Origin: Chamaecyparis obtusa
Lineage: Eukaryota > Streptophyta > Pinopsida > Cupressales > Cupressaceae
Assembly: GCA_027943335.1 (NCBI GenBank)
Contig: BSBK01001538.1
Location: 1,145,001-1,209,000 of the forward strand
Reading direction: 5' to 3'
DNA: 64,000 nt
The notes beneath the pieces were generated by a model. It was given only the letters and a program-made list of their open reading frames with translations. It searched no databases and had not been told where the DNA came from. The position numbers and the translations under genes were made by a program. Below are positions 23,817-34,488 of this stretch, in pieces; position 1 is the stretch's first letter; the number at the start of each line of letters is the position of its first letter.

Positions 23817-24760
23817 ACGTGGTCCTTTGTCAGTTTTTTATTTATTTATTTTCTTTAATAAAATTGTTTTTTGTGTTATTTTTAATTTAATTAAATTTAG
23901 TTGTAGTTATTTTATTAAATTAATTTAATTTTATTTATTAAGTTTAGTTTAATTAATTTTATTTAATTAATTTGATTAATTTTCTTATCAATTTTAGTTA
24001 AGATATATTGGTTAATTATTTTTGGTTTAAATTAAATTAGGTTTTAATTTATTTAAATCAACTTCCATATTAATTTTGTTCAAATAGATTTAATTAAATA
24101 ATAGATAGAAGTAATTAATATTTAATTAAAGGATGTTCATTTTATAGATTTGTTATTTGTAAATTCATATTTGTCTAGGCGATTTATTTATTTATTTGTA
24201 GTTTCATGATGATCATTTATTGGAAATTGAAGTGGATCTACTAGAATTGGGTGTTTTGTCTGGATAGAGCCTGTAGGAGACTTTTGAAAATGTTTTGATT
24301 ATGTCATGATTGTGATTGTTATGTTAAGTTCTCCTAATAGGTTTATGTATTTCTATATGTGGGATTCAATTATGATGTTTATGGAAATTAAATACTTATA
24401 GTTCAATTTCATATCTCTATGATGTGAGTGTTGTTTTCTTCGTTCCTAGTGTGTCTTCTTTTGCTTATTGTGTTTTGGGCACTAGATGACCCAGGGGAAA
24501 AATAGAGGTCAGGTGTGTGTCAGTTGTGCATGCTTTTTGCATTATGTTTTGATGTGTGTGTTTTATCTAATCATCACCTGACTTGATCATATGGGCTCAT
24601 GTTGCTTTGTATTTTGTTTATGGTACCTTTGTATTCATATCAGTTTCATGTGCGTGAAACTAGATCTTGGATTACCTGGTTGTTTACCTGTTTGATCTTT
24701 GTGAGATTTATAAGCCTAGGAGAGGTTAAATAGGTGCATCTTAGGGGAGTGGCTTACAAT

Positions 24761-24994
24761 AGGGGTCCGGGGCTCAAAAGGGGCCAGTACCAGGGTAACC
24801 TATCATAAGTTGATTTAATAAGTGATAACCTAATGATAAAACTTGGGAAATAACATTAAATACAAGATTGGTATTCTGGTTATGCATGGATTATGTTGAG
24901 GGTCTGGGGTCCAGAGTGGCCAGTCCAGGGTAACTCAACCTGATAGATGCTTGAGGGTCCAGGGTCCAAAGAGACCAATCTAGGGTAACTCAAG
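24761..24994. repeat. Three imperfect GGGTCCRGGGTCC...AGGGTAACTC repeats in S
   Basis: Units of about 40 bases start at 24761, 24897 and 24952; each runs from a GGGTCYGGGG segment through a GGCCAGT-like core to AGGGTAACTCAA or AGGGTAACC. Confidence 0.6.
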
Positions 24995-25772
24995 TAGTCA
25001 TCCATGTGATGACACTCCCATAGTATGTAGCCTAAGCCTCCTTCATAGTTATTTTGCATGTATCGGATGCCTTTAGAATAGTGATTCTTACCTATCACTA
25101 TCTTATTCACCTTGTATTAGAGAGCTTTCAGGATCCTTTCCTTAGCTTGAGTTGTTTGATGTTTGTTATCCGAGTGGGATCTGTTGTTATCTCCTTAGCA
25201 CAATGGGAGTGGACCATTTAGGTTCACGAGGTCGGGTGGTAGTGATTCTTTTACCATTTGAGATTTTGATGTTCATGTACTACTATTGGATGATCCCTGT
25301 GGCATTTGTTCCTACTTGATCTTCATTGATGGAGTTTTGTTCTTCTTTCTCTTCTTCTTGTGATCATGTATCTTTGTATCAATTATTTAGAGATATCATG
25401 TGTACTTCTTTTTAGTTATTGTATTACATACCTTGCGACATGTGCAGTGGATGTAGGTTTATGGATACCTTATGGTACCAATTGTATTTATGTTATCTTT
25501 GATGTGATGTTTCTTTTACCTTTCATTGTTTATATGAGATTTGTAATTGTACCTAATCTAATTTAATTAATTATGTAAACATAATCTTCGTCGAGGAACC
25601 CTTGAGAGTTGTAACCTGTGTTGGTTATTGTATTAATGTGAGTAAATGGTAATTGCTTCCGCATTGATTTTTATCTTGTATGTTAACTTTTTTTTTTTTT
25701 TTAAATTCTGCAAACTTAGAAGCATGTTTAGGTTAAGTTATTTTGGGTTCCCTGGTGGGGCATTACAATAGT

Positions 25773-27797
25773 ACATATGGCTTCTCTCCAGAATGTTTGT
25801 GCAACCTTTTTTTCAATCAACAATGTTCTAGCACAGTCAACTATAGATCTATTTCTTCTTTCATCTATACCATTTTGTTGTGGAGCCCTCAGTGCAGATA
25901 CTTGTCTTTTGATTCCATTTTCATTGCAGAAGACAGTAAATTCATCAGAGATAAATTCACCTCCTCTATTTGATCTTAAACATTTCATTTGTTTACATGT
26001 TTCCTTTTCAACTCTATCTTTATACCACTTGAACATTTGGAATGCATCAAACTTATCTTTTAGAAACATAACCGGCATCATTCTTGAATAGTCATCAACA
26101 AACAAAATGAAATAATGATCTCCATAATAGCTTTGTATCTTCATAGGACCACAAGGGTCAGTATGAACTAATTCCAAAATACCATTAGATGGGTAATACT
26201 TGCATGAGAAAATTGATTTGGTCATCTAACCAATCTGCCACTCCTTACACATCACTTTATCAGGTTTGCTTAATTTTGGTAGACCTCTGATTCTATTCTT
26301 TTTTCTCACTTTAATCATGCTGTCAAAATTTACATGATAGATTATTTTATGTCATAGCCATACATCTTCAAATTTAACAAATAGGCAACTCTTTGTAGTA
26401 GTATCAAGATAAAATAGATTACCTTTTGATTGTTCACCGGTTCCAATTATATGTCTATTAGTACCATAAATCTTCACTTTTATGTTCTAAAATTCCAGTC
26501 AATGTCTAGTATTGTTTAGTTTTGCAACACTCAACAAATTTTAGTTTAGTCCTTTAACCCAATATGCATCATCACATCTCATCTTTTCATTCAATACAAT
26601 GGATCCTTTACCTTTAACAGGACATGGAGCATCATTGCCAAATCTGAAAAATCCTCCATCATACTCTTCTAGGTTCTCAAACTTATCAATATCACCAGTC
26701 ATATTATGTGAACATCCACTATCAATAATCCATAGGTCAGCTTTACTTACATGATAAATAAGTGTTTTTTTCATCTTCATCAAAATCTTCCTTCATAGAA
26801 ACATAGACAACTTCATAACTATCTTATGTGTCATCAGATTCATCATCGATTACACCTTCCTCAACTAGGTAGCAAGACTTCTTACCTTTGTCCTTGTAGT
26901 CTCTGAATCTTGTGTATCGGTTCTTCTTCTTATCACTTTTATCATTCCTGTCATTTTCAAGACATCTAGATGCAATGTGGCCAATCTTGTTGCAATTAAA
27001 ATATTTAAAGGGCAATTTTCCTTTATACTTTCCTTTACTTCTTGGTAGTCTCTTAGCCAACAGTACATGTAACTCTTCTTGTTATTTCTCTTCAGTTAGG
27101 ATATTGTCATAGTCATTTCCACATGAACTATTGTGATTCCCTCTCTTTGAATTTCTAATACTTAAAGATGATTTGAAGGTAGTTTCAATGGTTGGTAGAC
27201 TATTATCATAATTACTAAGCTAAAATGAAGTCAGCTTACCGATTAAGGCTTCAAGAGTAACAACATTATTTGGTATGGATCTCAATTCCTAAATAGGAGA
27301 TACTCTAATAGCATACTTAGATGAAAGATTTCTCATAATTTTACTTACCACTTTTTCTTCAGCCAATGTTCCACCAACACCTTTGATGGCACTAACAAAT
27401 TCCTTGATTCTGAAACTATATTGAGAAACGCTCTCTTCCTCTTTCATTCTCATTTCATCATACTTTCCTCTGAGACTATCAACCTTAAATTTTTTATAGA
27501 TTGACCCCCTCCATAAATAAGTGTAAGCCTATCCCACATTTATTTTGAAGTATTACAGTCCTTAACATCATTGAATTTAGTGTAGGTCAAGGAAGAACCA
27601 ATTTCAATCATTACCGAGTTGTATTCCTTATTTTCTCTCATTTGATCAACTATCATAAGTTCAGGAGGCAATGGAGTGTAGTCATTATCCAAAAGATTTA
27701 GTGCATATTCTCTAATCCCAGATAGATACAATCTCATCCATCTTTTCCATGTAGAGAAAATTTTCTTGTTTAGCTTAGATACTTCTCTCCTATACAT
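25773..27797 (-). pseudogene. Copia gag, protease and first half of integrase of element C
   Basis: Begins at ATG 27797 (MYRREVSKLNKK), close to the primer site. The gag region is followed by a zinc knuckle whose first Cys is lost (YFNCNKIGHIASRC, near 26985), then the protease motif LWIIDSGCSHNMTG near 26745. The integrase core starts near 26120 (FILFVDDYSRMMPVMFLKD), keeps an RGGEF block (near 25950) and runs to CTIV at the insertion point. Stops occur about every 200-500 bases (near 27538, 27300, 27085, 26824, 26541 and 26226), so it is an old pseudogene. Confidence 0.85.
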
Positions 27798-27799
27798 TA

Positions 27800-27813
27800 G
27801 CTCTGATACCAAT
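27800..27813 (-). other. Primer-binding site of element C (tRNA-Met)
   Basis: On the element strand it reads ATTGGTATCAGAGC, a perfect match to the usual initiator-Met site. Confidence 0.85.
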
Positions 27814-27830
27814 TATTGGATTATTTAGTT

Positions 27831-28576
27831 GATTGAATGCGAAGATAGTAAATAGGGTATAACTTGTTGGTGATCACTAAAGCCAACTTTGCGAGTGATT
27901 GGAAAGTTATTTTTAGATGTGGCCTTGGATCTAAGGCCGACTAAGGATGTTAATGAAGTGTGCAAATGCACATTAAATAATATTATGTTTTTCTAGAGTA
28001 TAGCTGACTATCCCTTGTAATATACCTCTAAGAAAGTATAAGTATACAGACACTTTTGTAAAAGTGTGATAAAATAATGGTGATGACATAGATGGATGTG
28101 AACTATGAGGGAATCTAAGAGGCAGAGAAGTGATCAAGAAAATGGAGAAAAAGAGGAGTTCTTCAAGGAATAATTTGTTAACTCTTTGTATTAAGGATAA
28201 AAGATTGATTGTAACTTTTGTTGCACCTATTGTAAACCCCTAATAGAGTTTGTTTTCCTTTAACAAGGCTAGACTCATAACAGGGTCAATTCTTTAATTA
28301 GGATCACATTGTAAAAGACTCCTAATAGGGTCTTTCCTTTAACCAGGACCTTCCTATTGTAATAATCCCCTCCTAACAAGATTAGAACTCTTAACAAGGT
28401 TTTCCTCGAAAATAAACATGGTGTTATGAGTTCTTTTATGCTTGTTTATGTTGCATGGTTATTTTTCTTATTATATATCTTTATAAGATGTTTGAAGAAG
28501 ATGAAGAAGTTTAAGAATTTAGTAAAGTACTATAACATTGATTCAACCCCCTTCTCAGTGTTACCAAATCCTAACA
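27831..28576 (+). repeat. 5' LTR of element D, truncated
   Basis: Aligns with 34784-35577 of the 3' LTR from GATTGAATGCGAAG onward. The first ~295 bases are missing, and a further ~60 bases are lost near 28395, between two CTTAACA repeats. It ends ACCAAATCCTAACA before the primer site. Confidence 0.85.
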
Positions 28577-28594
28577 ATTGGTATTAGAGCATCA
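28577..28594 (+). other. Primer-binding site of element D (tRNA-Met)
   Basis: ATTGGTATTAGAGCATCA immediately follows the LTR end. It matches the complement of the initiator tRNA-Met end over TGGTATTAGAGC with one change. Confidence 0.85.
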
Positions 28595-28635
28595 GGCCCC
28601 TGAAGGAAAAGCTTAACAGCTTTGGAGAGATCAAG

Positions 28636-29963
28636 ATGGAGTTGGATAATTTAAAGAAAAATTATGAAATGGCATTGGAAGATAAGGACATTGCTAATAC
28701 ATATAGAATGGATCTAAAGTACAAACTAAGGAAGGTAGATGACTTCATAAAGAATTTGAAGTAGCAACTTGAGCATGAAAGAAAATTGAGAGATGATCTC
28801 ACGGAAGCACAGACCGAGGAGCTATCAGATCAAGATCTGATTGACCAGTAAAGACATGAAAATGATTCCTTGAAGGATGAATTGGAAGTCAAAAAATTGA
28901 GCCTAGTGAAAGAACTTGATACTGAAAGAGAAGAAAAAGAAAAGTTGCAAAATGAACTATCAAACATAAGGTCCATAGGTTGCAAACTTTGGAGAATGAA
29001 CTGAGTTCACTAAAAACAAAGTATGGCAAGGTAGAAAGATACTGCATCACCATTACTGGTGAACTTGATCAGACCAAAGGTCACATTGAAAAAATTCATG
29101 AGAGTAGAAAGAAATTGGATAAGAAAATTTACATACAGAAGCTTGTTGGAGACATGACAGGAGTAGGATTTAATGAAAATCTTGATCAAAGGAAAGATAG
29201 AGTTGTGATGAATCTTGATTCACCTAAGAACTCAGATTATGAGGTTTTGATAGTATAACTTTAGATACCTCCTTGCAAGGACAATGACAAGGATAAATAT
29301 CATGATGATCAATCTAAGAAATCAACTAAAAAAGGTATTCCTAAGCCCAAGTTTACTGGTTTTTGTTTTAACTGATATTTGTATGGACATAAGATAAGAG
29401 AATGTAGAGAACCATATATAAGGTCTTACAGAACTATATTTGATCACCTGAATGATTTTATCAAGAAGCAAAAAGAGAAAATCTTGAATGAGGCAAATAT
29501 GGAAAAAGGTGAATATAGTAAAAATGCAAAATATAGACAAACTGAAAATAATGAAACATGTAAAGCAAATGATGCTATACAAGACAATATCTCTAATTCC
29601 AATAAGTAAAAATTCAACAAGATAGTGGAATAAGTTAAGAAACCCTTTACTAGACCTAGAAATATTGTATGCTACAAATGCAGTAACTTTGGTCATATTG
29701 CCAAGTATTACAAGTTGTAGATTGATTACAGCCAATTGAAACCTAAGAAGAAGGTGGCATGCTTCAAATGTAAAAATGATGGACATGTTGTGAAGTATTA
29801 CATATCTAGAGGACCAGTAAAGAAGTCCTTCAGATCATTCACAAAAGAAAAAGAACTGAATGAAGAAGAAAAAGAGCTAGTAGAACTAAAAGCAAAATTC
29901 AAGGAGAAATGGGTCAAGCAGAATGAACCTGTTGAATTTGAAGTTAAGAAAGATGAAGAGTAG
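28636..29963 (+). pseudogene. D ORF1: coiled-coil and zinc-knuckle (gag-like) protein
   Basis: Frame from ATG 28636 (MELDNLKKNYEMALED), rich in Glu, Lys and Leu with heptad-like spacing, so probably a coiled coil. A frameshift near 28975 moves reading to the frame of 28980-29963. Three CCHC-type boxes follow: CFN*YLYGHKIREC near 29366, where the second Cys codon has become TGA; CYKCSNFGHIAKYY near 29671; and CFKCKNDGHVVKYY near 29761, the last two with the final Cys replaced by Tyr. The tail is acidic and Lys-rich and ends at TAG 29961-29963. The arrangement fits a nucleocapsid-type RNA-binding protein, although where Copia gag normally runs on into protease there is nothing. Confidence 0.7.
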
Positions 29964-30463
29964 AGTGTGAGAACTCACAAGGGTCCTAAGAGTCTTGTGG
30001 AATCATTACTAGGGTGCATTGCCTCACCATCCTTTTGATGGAAAATGTATGCCTTAGGAGGAGTATGATAGATTAACACCAGTCAGATACAAAGCCCCTA
30101 TATGGATGATTGAAGTTGTGAAAACTTGAAAAAAAATTAGTTACTATGTTATGAGATCTTGGACAAGATTGCATATAGTCTAGAGATATATGTGAGAAGA
30201 TGTACCAGTTTGAGCCAACACTGGTTTGTTGCAGCTTTATGGGCAATTTTTGGGACTTGTGCCAAATTATCTATAAGGATAGTAATGTGGTTGAACTACT
30301 TACCATTTACACTGAGATCATAGATCATTGAAGAGCTTGTAGTAGTGGTTAGAGCTTAAGGATTTTATAGTTTTGTTTGCAAAACCCTCACATGGATGTG
30401 CAAGCTAAGTATTTGTCATAAACTTAAGTAATCTTTGTTATTTGCAGTAGCAAAGAAATTAGA
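29964..30463. other. Spacer between D ORF1 and ORF2
   Basis: About 500 bases with no supported frame and no protease or integrase motif. This is where pol would begin in a complete Copia element. Confidence 0.5.
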
Positions 30464-33400
30464 ATGGATACTCCCAAGGTATTTAATGTGCTTGAGAGGA
30501 ATAGATATAGTTTTAAGAGTCATCCATTCAAATCCACTGAAGAGGATAAAGAGGGTGTGTTCTCGCATACCCCAGTTGGTGTTCTTCATGTTGAAGGTAT
30601 CAGGGCCTATATACACAACAAGATTGAGTTTATAGGAACCAAAAATATATATGATGAGATGCTAGGGTTATAAAATGCAAATCAAACCCTAAGAGAATAA
30701 TGTAGAAAGGTTCACGGGTTGCCAATAGTTAAATACATGGAAAGATTTGAGTTTGATGAACTAGATTGGATCAAAATTATATTGAGTAGAATTCACGATG
30801 AATTCATATGGATTGTTGGATCCCCAAAAAATATCACCAAAGAACTTTTGCATGAGATCATTGGTTTACCTATGACAGGTAAAGTACCTACAACAGAAAA
30901 TAATATTAGATTTGAAGTGGAAAAATTAACCAAAAGCAAATGGAACAAGAGAGCAATGACAGTAAATGCCATCGCACAAGAAGATGTCAAGCTTGTTGAA
31001 ATGATATTGGGATACAAGTTTCAGTATAGTAGTAGGATAAACAATGTATCAACTAGTTTTGTACATATGGCATATAAAATGGTAGTAGAAGATGAAGAAT
31101 ATGACCTATATAAGGTCCTAAGGCAACAACTACTGGAGAATTTGACTGGCATAAAGAAGAAAAAGAAAACACACTTTAGATTGTGATCACTCATAATGTA
31201 CATATTATTTCATGTTATGAGAAGATTTCCTAACATGTATCTATAGAGATCTGATAGATGTACCATGCAGATGGTTAGTGACTGCTATAGAAGAAGTGAT
31301 GAGCAGAACAAGTATGATGAAGTTGCAAGGATGATGAAACTATTTCAAAAGAAAATGCATGAAAGGGAAAGGATCCCTTGGAGACTAGTGGATGAATACA
31401 AAAATGACATATGTTTCATGGTAGAAACTGATAGGATATGCTTTGAGGCAGTAGAACCTAGAACTTCTTGGCTACTCCTATGGGATATGAAGTTGACTAT
31501 ACTATCCTAGAACTTCATATTTAACATATCTTACAATCACTCAAAGATCCCAATGTTCCAAGATGGGGAACATATGAAGAAAAATACACAACAGTTAGGG
31601 ATGAGCTGGTGAAAGGGAGAAGGGAGAAGAAATTTGAATCCCTTGTTGAAAAAATAGCAGGGTAGCATGACATATCAAAAGAAGAAATGAAAACTATTAG
31701 GGAGAATGTGGTAGAACTTGGGGAGAAATACAATATTCCCCCTCCTCAATCTAACATAGAGGCACCTCAAGAAGTGGAGGTTGATGAAGAAGATGAGAAA
31801 GATAAAGATGACACTCTTGCACCTTCTAGGAGAACATCACTGAGATAGGCAGCAATAACTACCACACAAGGCCAAACTCCTCCTAAAGTTAGACCTAAGG
31901 CAATGGCTAGTGGACCAGGAAAGAAGAGAAAAACATTGGACACTTCTCCATCTTCGCATGAGAAGAACAAGAAGAAAAAGACCATAGAAGAAGAAGAGCC
32001 AAATAAGAAAGTCCAAATGATGGACAAAGAACAAAAGAAGAAGGAGAAAGAAGAAGAAAAGGATAAGAAAATTCAAGAGGCTAATCTAAGGGCACTTGAA
32101 GTAGATAAGAAAAAGGTAGAAGAAGCTGAACAAGAGAAGGACCAGGGTACACAAAGAAATCTATTCAAGCCCTACTTCAAAGTCCTACAAACGAGAGTTG
32201 TAAATGATGGTAAGCTCAATTCTATTGATAAATATTTTGATAGATGTGATGAAGAAGAGAAAATAAAAATAGAAGATATAGTTGTGGGGCACATGTTTTC
32301 CTTTAAAAAGAACTTAATTGAAATAGAGGGTCAAATAAGTAAAAACCTATTTGAAAGATTAGAAGGAAGAAAGAAAATATCTCTTGATGAGGATAATAAG
32401 ATGAGACAAGATATTATGTTACAGAATATGCCAACCATGATAGGGAATGAGGTGAGAGATTGGCTTGAGAAACTAAGGCCAAAATTGAGAGACAAAACCA
32501 AAATTATCAAACTCATGGCCTGAAAGTATGAATAGGTGGAACAGGAAACTCATGACAAGGTTGGACAGCTACTCCTAGAGGAGTGACCTGATATGGATAA
32601 ATATACAAGGACCCCAACCCCATTGATAATCTCTAAAAAGCCTACAATTATAGAAAAGGATGAAGATCCAAAAGAAATAGAGGTAGTTGACACAACCCTA
32701 CCTGATTTATTCATTAATAATGTTGGAATTTTACTTAATACACAGTTGGATACATCTAATCCATTTATGAATGAGTCAAACCTTGACCAACATAGATGAA
32801 ATAGAGAATAATCTTGAGTCTCCAAATATCTCTCAAGAGGAATCAACTGAAAAAGTGTAGCAAGAAATGAGAACACCTTGAAAAATCACAGGTATCAGAA
32901 GGAAAAGAGGAAGAAAAAGGAACATAAAAGGTAAAGGAACAAGAAAAATAAAAAGAAACAAAAATAGAAATAGAAAAGGAAGAAGAACAAGGAAAAGAAG
33001 AGGAACATCCAAAAGGATTACCAATCACTCAATTTTTGTTGGCAAGTGGCTCTCAATCACTTCCAACTAACTTAGAGGACATGGATGTAATAGATCTGAT
33101 GCAATGGTCAGTGCTTGCCTTTGCAAAAGAGAAATCAGAGAAGAAAATTGACAAGACCTCAAAGATAATCCAGAAGGAAGCACGGGTATTAAGTAAAATT
33201 TTCACTACACCTCCTATACATAATGAGGATCACATAAGTAGTCTAGAGAATGTTCTAAGTATTATAAAACAAAATCTTGATATCTTAGAAGATGCAACCG
33301 GAATAAAAGTGGTAGAAGATTTCAAGAGATTAAGGATGAAAGACACTTTAAATGAAATCAAAGATGATCTTAACACACTGACTTCCACTAAAAAGGAAAT

Positions 33401-34208
33401 AAAATCTTTCCTTAAGGATTGACATGAGCTATTTAGACTTTGCATGACTTCGTACAAGCATGTAAAGAATATATCAAATATTATAGCTCAAGATGAAGAA
33501 TTTTTTTTACAAGATAGGGTTGTCATTGCACCAAAAGATCGACCTGTCAATGCCCAATAAAACCACTAGACTTATAGAAGACACAAGAGGTTGTTAAACC
33601 ATGTCACAAATCCCAAGGGGAGCGCTGACCATTTTTACAACAATCTCCCCCTCGGCGCTACCCGAGGGGATTTGAACCTGTGACCAAGATCTAATACCAC
33701 TTGTTACAAGCTATGGTTGCCATTGCACCAAAAGATCGACATATTAATGCTCGATAAAACCACTAGACTTATAGAAGTCATGGGAGGCTGTTAAACCATG
33801 TCACAAATCCTGAGGGGAGTGCTGACCATTTTTCCAACAAGTTTTGATAAAAATCTCTAAGGATTTTTAAGATAAGATAATATTGGATATAAATAAGGAG
33901 ACAAATAGGATAATGGACAAAATCCACACTCTCCAATTAGAAAAGGATAGAATTCAGAAGAGATTTCTAGAACTAAGAAGCTTCTTAACTCCAAAGCTCA
34001 GTGTCTTGGAGAATACTTATGAAGATCTTTAGCTAGGTTTGAAAACATTCCAGGAACTAATACCTAAGGATGTAGTGGAGGTAGAAAAGGCCACATGTGG
34101 TCTAAATGGGCTAATTCAGGTTGCAGAAGAAATTAAGGTAGCTTGGGATGCAGATATGTAGACTTTGAAATCCAACTACAAGGATGTGCTATGGGAAATT
34201 CAGTTGTG
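30464..34208 (+). pseudogene. D ORF2: large protein of unknown family
   Basis: Starts near ATG 30464 (MDTPKVFNVLERNRYSF) and can be followed through stops and small shifts to TGA 34206-34208 (DVLWEIQL). Part 1 (about 30464-31500) is globular-looking, with FIWIVGSPKNITKELLHEI and GLPMTGKVPTTENN near 30810-30900 as its most distinctive segments. The middle (31750-32130) is a highly charged Lys/Glu tract with basic clusters such as KKRK and KNKKKK, possible nuclear signals. The rest (32150-33420, resuming after the TRIM at 33845) is predicted helical and coiled coil. No RT, integrase, protease or transposase signature was found. The length, over 1000 codons, and the preserved frame between stops argue that it was once selected. 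I do not recognise the family. Confidence 0.6.
33505..33839 (-). mobile_element. TRIM (miniature LTR element) in D ORF2
   Basis: Two direct repeats of 138 bases (33505-33642 and 33702-33839), about 20 differences apart, flank a 59-base core. On the minus strand each repeat begins TGTTG and the right one ends TGTAACA. The core starts with a primer site, AGTGGTATTAGATC, and ends with a purine tract, GAGGGGGAGAT. It has no coding capacity. The flanks ATTTT and AGTTT are a possible imperfect target duplication. The core also contains GGTTCAAATCC, like a tRNA B box, but no tRNA body. Confidence 0.85.
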
Positions 34209-34476
34209 ATCTTGAACAACTTCAATTTTGTTGTTTTGGCAACCATTTAAGACATTTTTGGCACCCTTTGATATTGATGTCAATGGAGGAGAGATTTAAG
34301 AAAAATGTAAGGAGAAAAGAATGTAAAAAGAAAAAAAAACATAAATAGAAAAGAAAGGTTATTTTGGAAATCATGTGTCAAATTTATGTGTTGCATTTCT
34401 GTCAATATTTCCTTTTACATTTTTGTCTTGATGTTGCACTTAGTCATTTTTCTCACTAAGTATTGCCATCAATGTC
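34209..34476 (+). other. 3' untranslated region of element D
   Basis: Non-coding. ATTGATGTCAATGGAGGAGA at about 34271 resembles the polypurine module at 34465-34488, the same duplication as in A, B and C. Confidence 0.6.
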
Positions 34477-34488
34477 AAAGGGAGAGAC
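34477..34488 (+). other. Polypurine tract of element D
   Basis: AAAGGGAGAGAC, preceded by GCCATCAATGTC, abuts the 3' LTR start TGTTGGCAAG. The flank is nearly the same as in element B (GCCATCAATGCC). Confidence 0.85.

Larger units (their letters stand above)
21748..25767 (+). mobile_element. Insertion S: 4.0-kb coding-free LTR-like unit in the integrase of C
   Basis: Bounded by TGTAGTACCCCGCC and GGTGGGGCATTACA, which are imperfect inverted repeats with TG...CA ends, and flanked by the exact 5-bp duplication ATAGT (21743-21747 and 25768-25772). It has no pol or gag motif and no long open frame, and no direct repeat of its ends is visible inside it. The likeliest reading is a solo LTR of a Gypsy family with very long LTRs; a non-autonomous element is the alternative. 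It contains a GC-rich hairpin cluster at 23643-23816. The strand is arbitrary. Confidence 0.8.
17963..27830 (-). mobile_element. Copia element C, interrupted by insertion S and cut at its 5' LTR
   Basis: A Copia retrotransposon on the minus strand: primer site at 27800-27813, gag from ATG 27797, protease, integrase, then after a 4.0-kb insertion the rest of integrase, RT and RNase H, a polypurine tract near 19451 and a 3' LTR (17963-19450). Only about 16 bases of its 5' LTR (TATTGGATTATTTAG) remain at 27814, after which the sequence switches to the middle of a D-family LTR. Many stop codons. The predicted proteins are related to, but distinct from, those of A and B. Confidence 0.88.

Noticed and set aside
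25680..25705. The T-run near the right end of S as a poly(A) tail of a LINE or retrogene
   Set aside because: The unit has exact LTR-type ends and a 5-bp target duplication beyond the run, which fits an LTR better.
31767..32076. Minus-strand frames rich in Phe, Leu and Ser in D
   Set aside because: They are the complement of the Lys/Glu-rich tract of ORF2.
33660..33690. A tRNA gene in the TRIM core
   Set aside because: Only a B-box-like word is present; there is no A box or cloverleaf of tRNA length.
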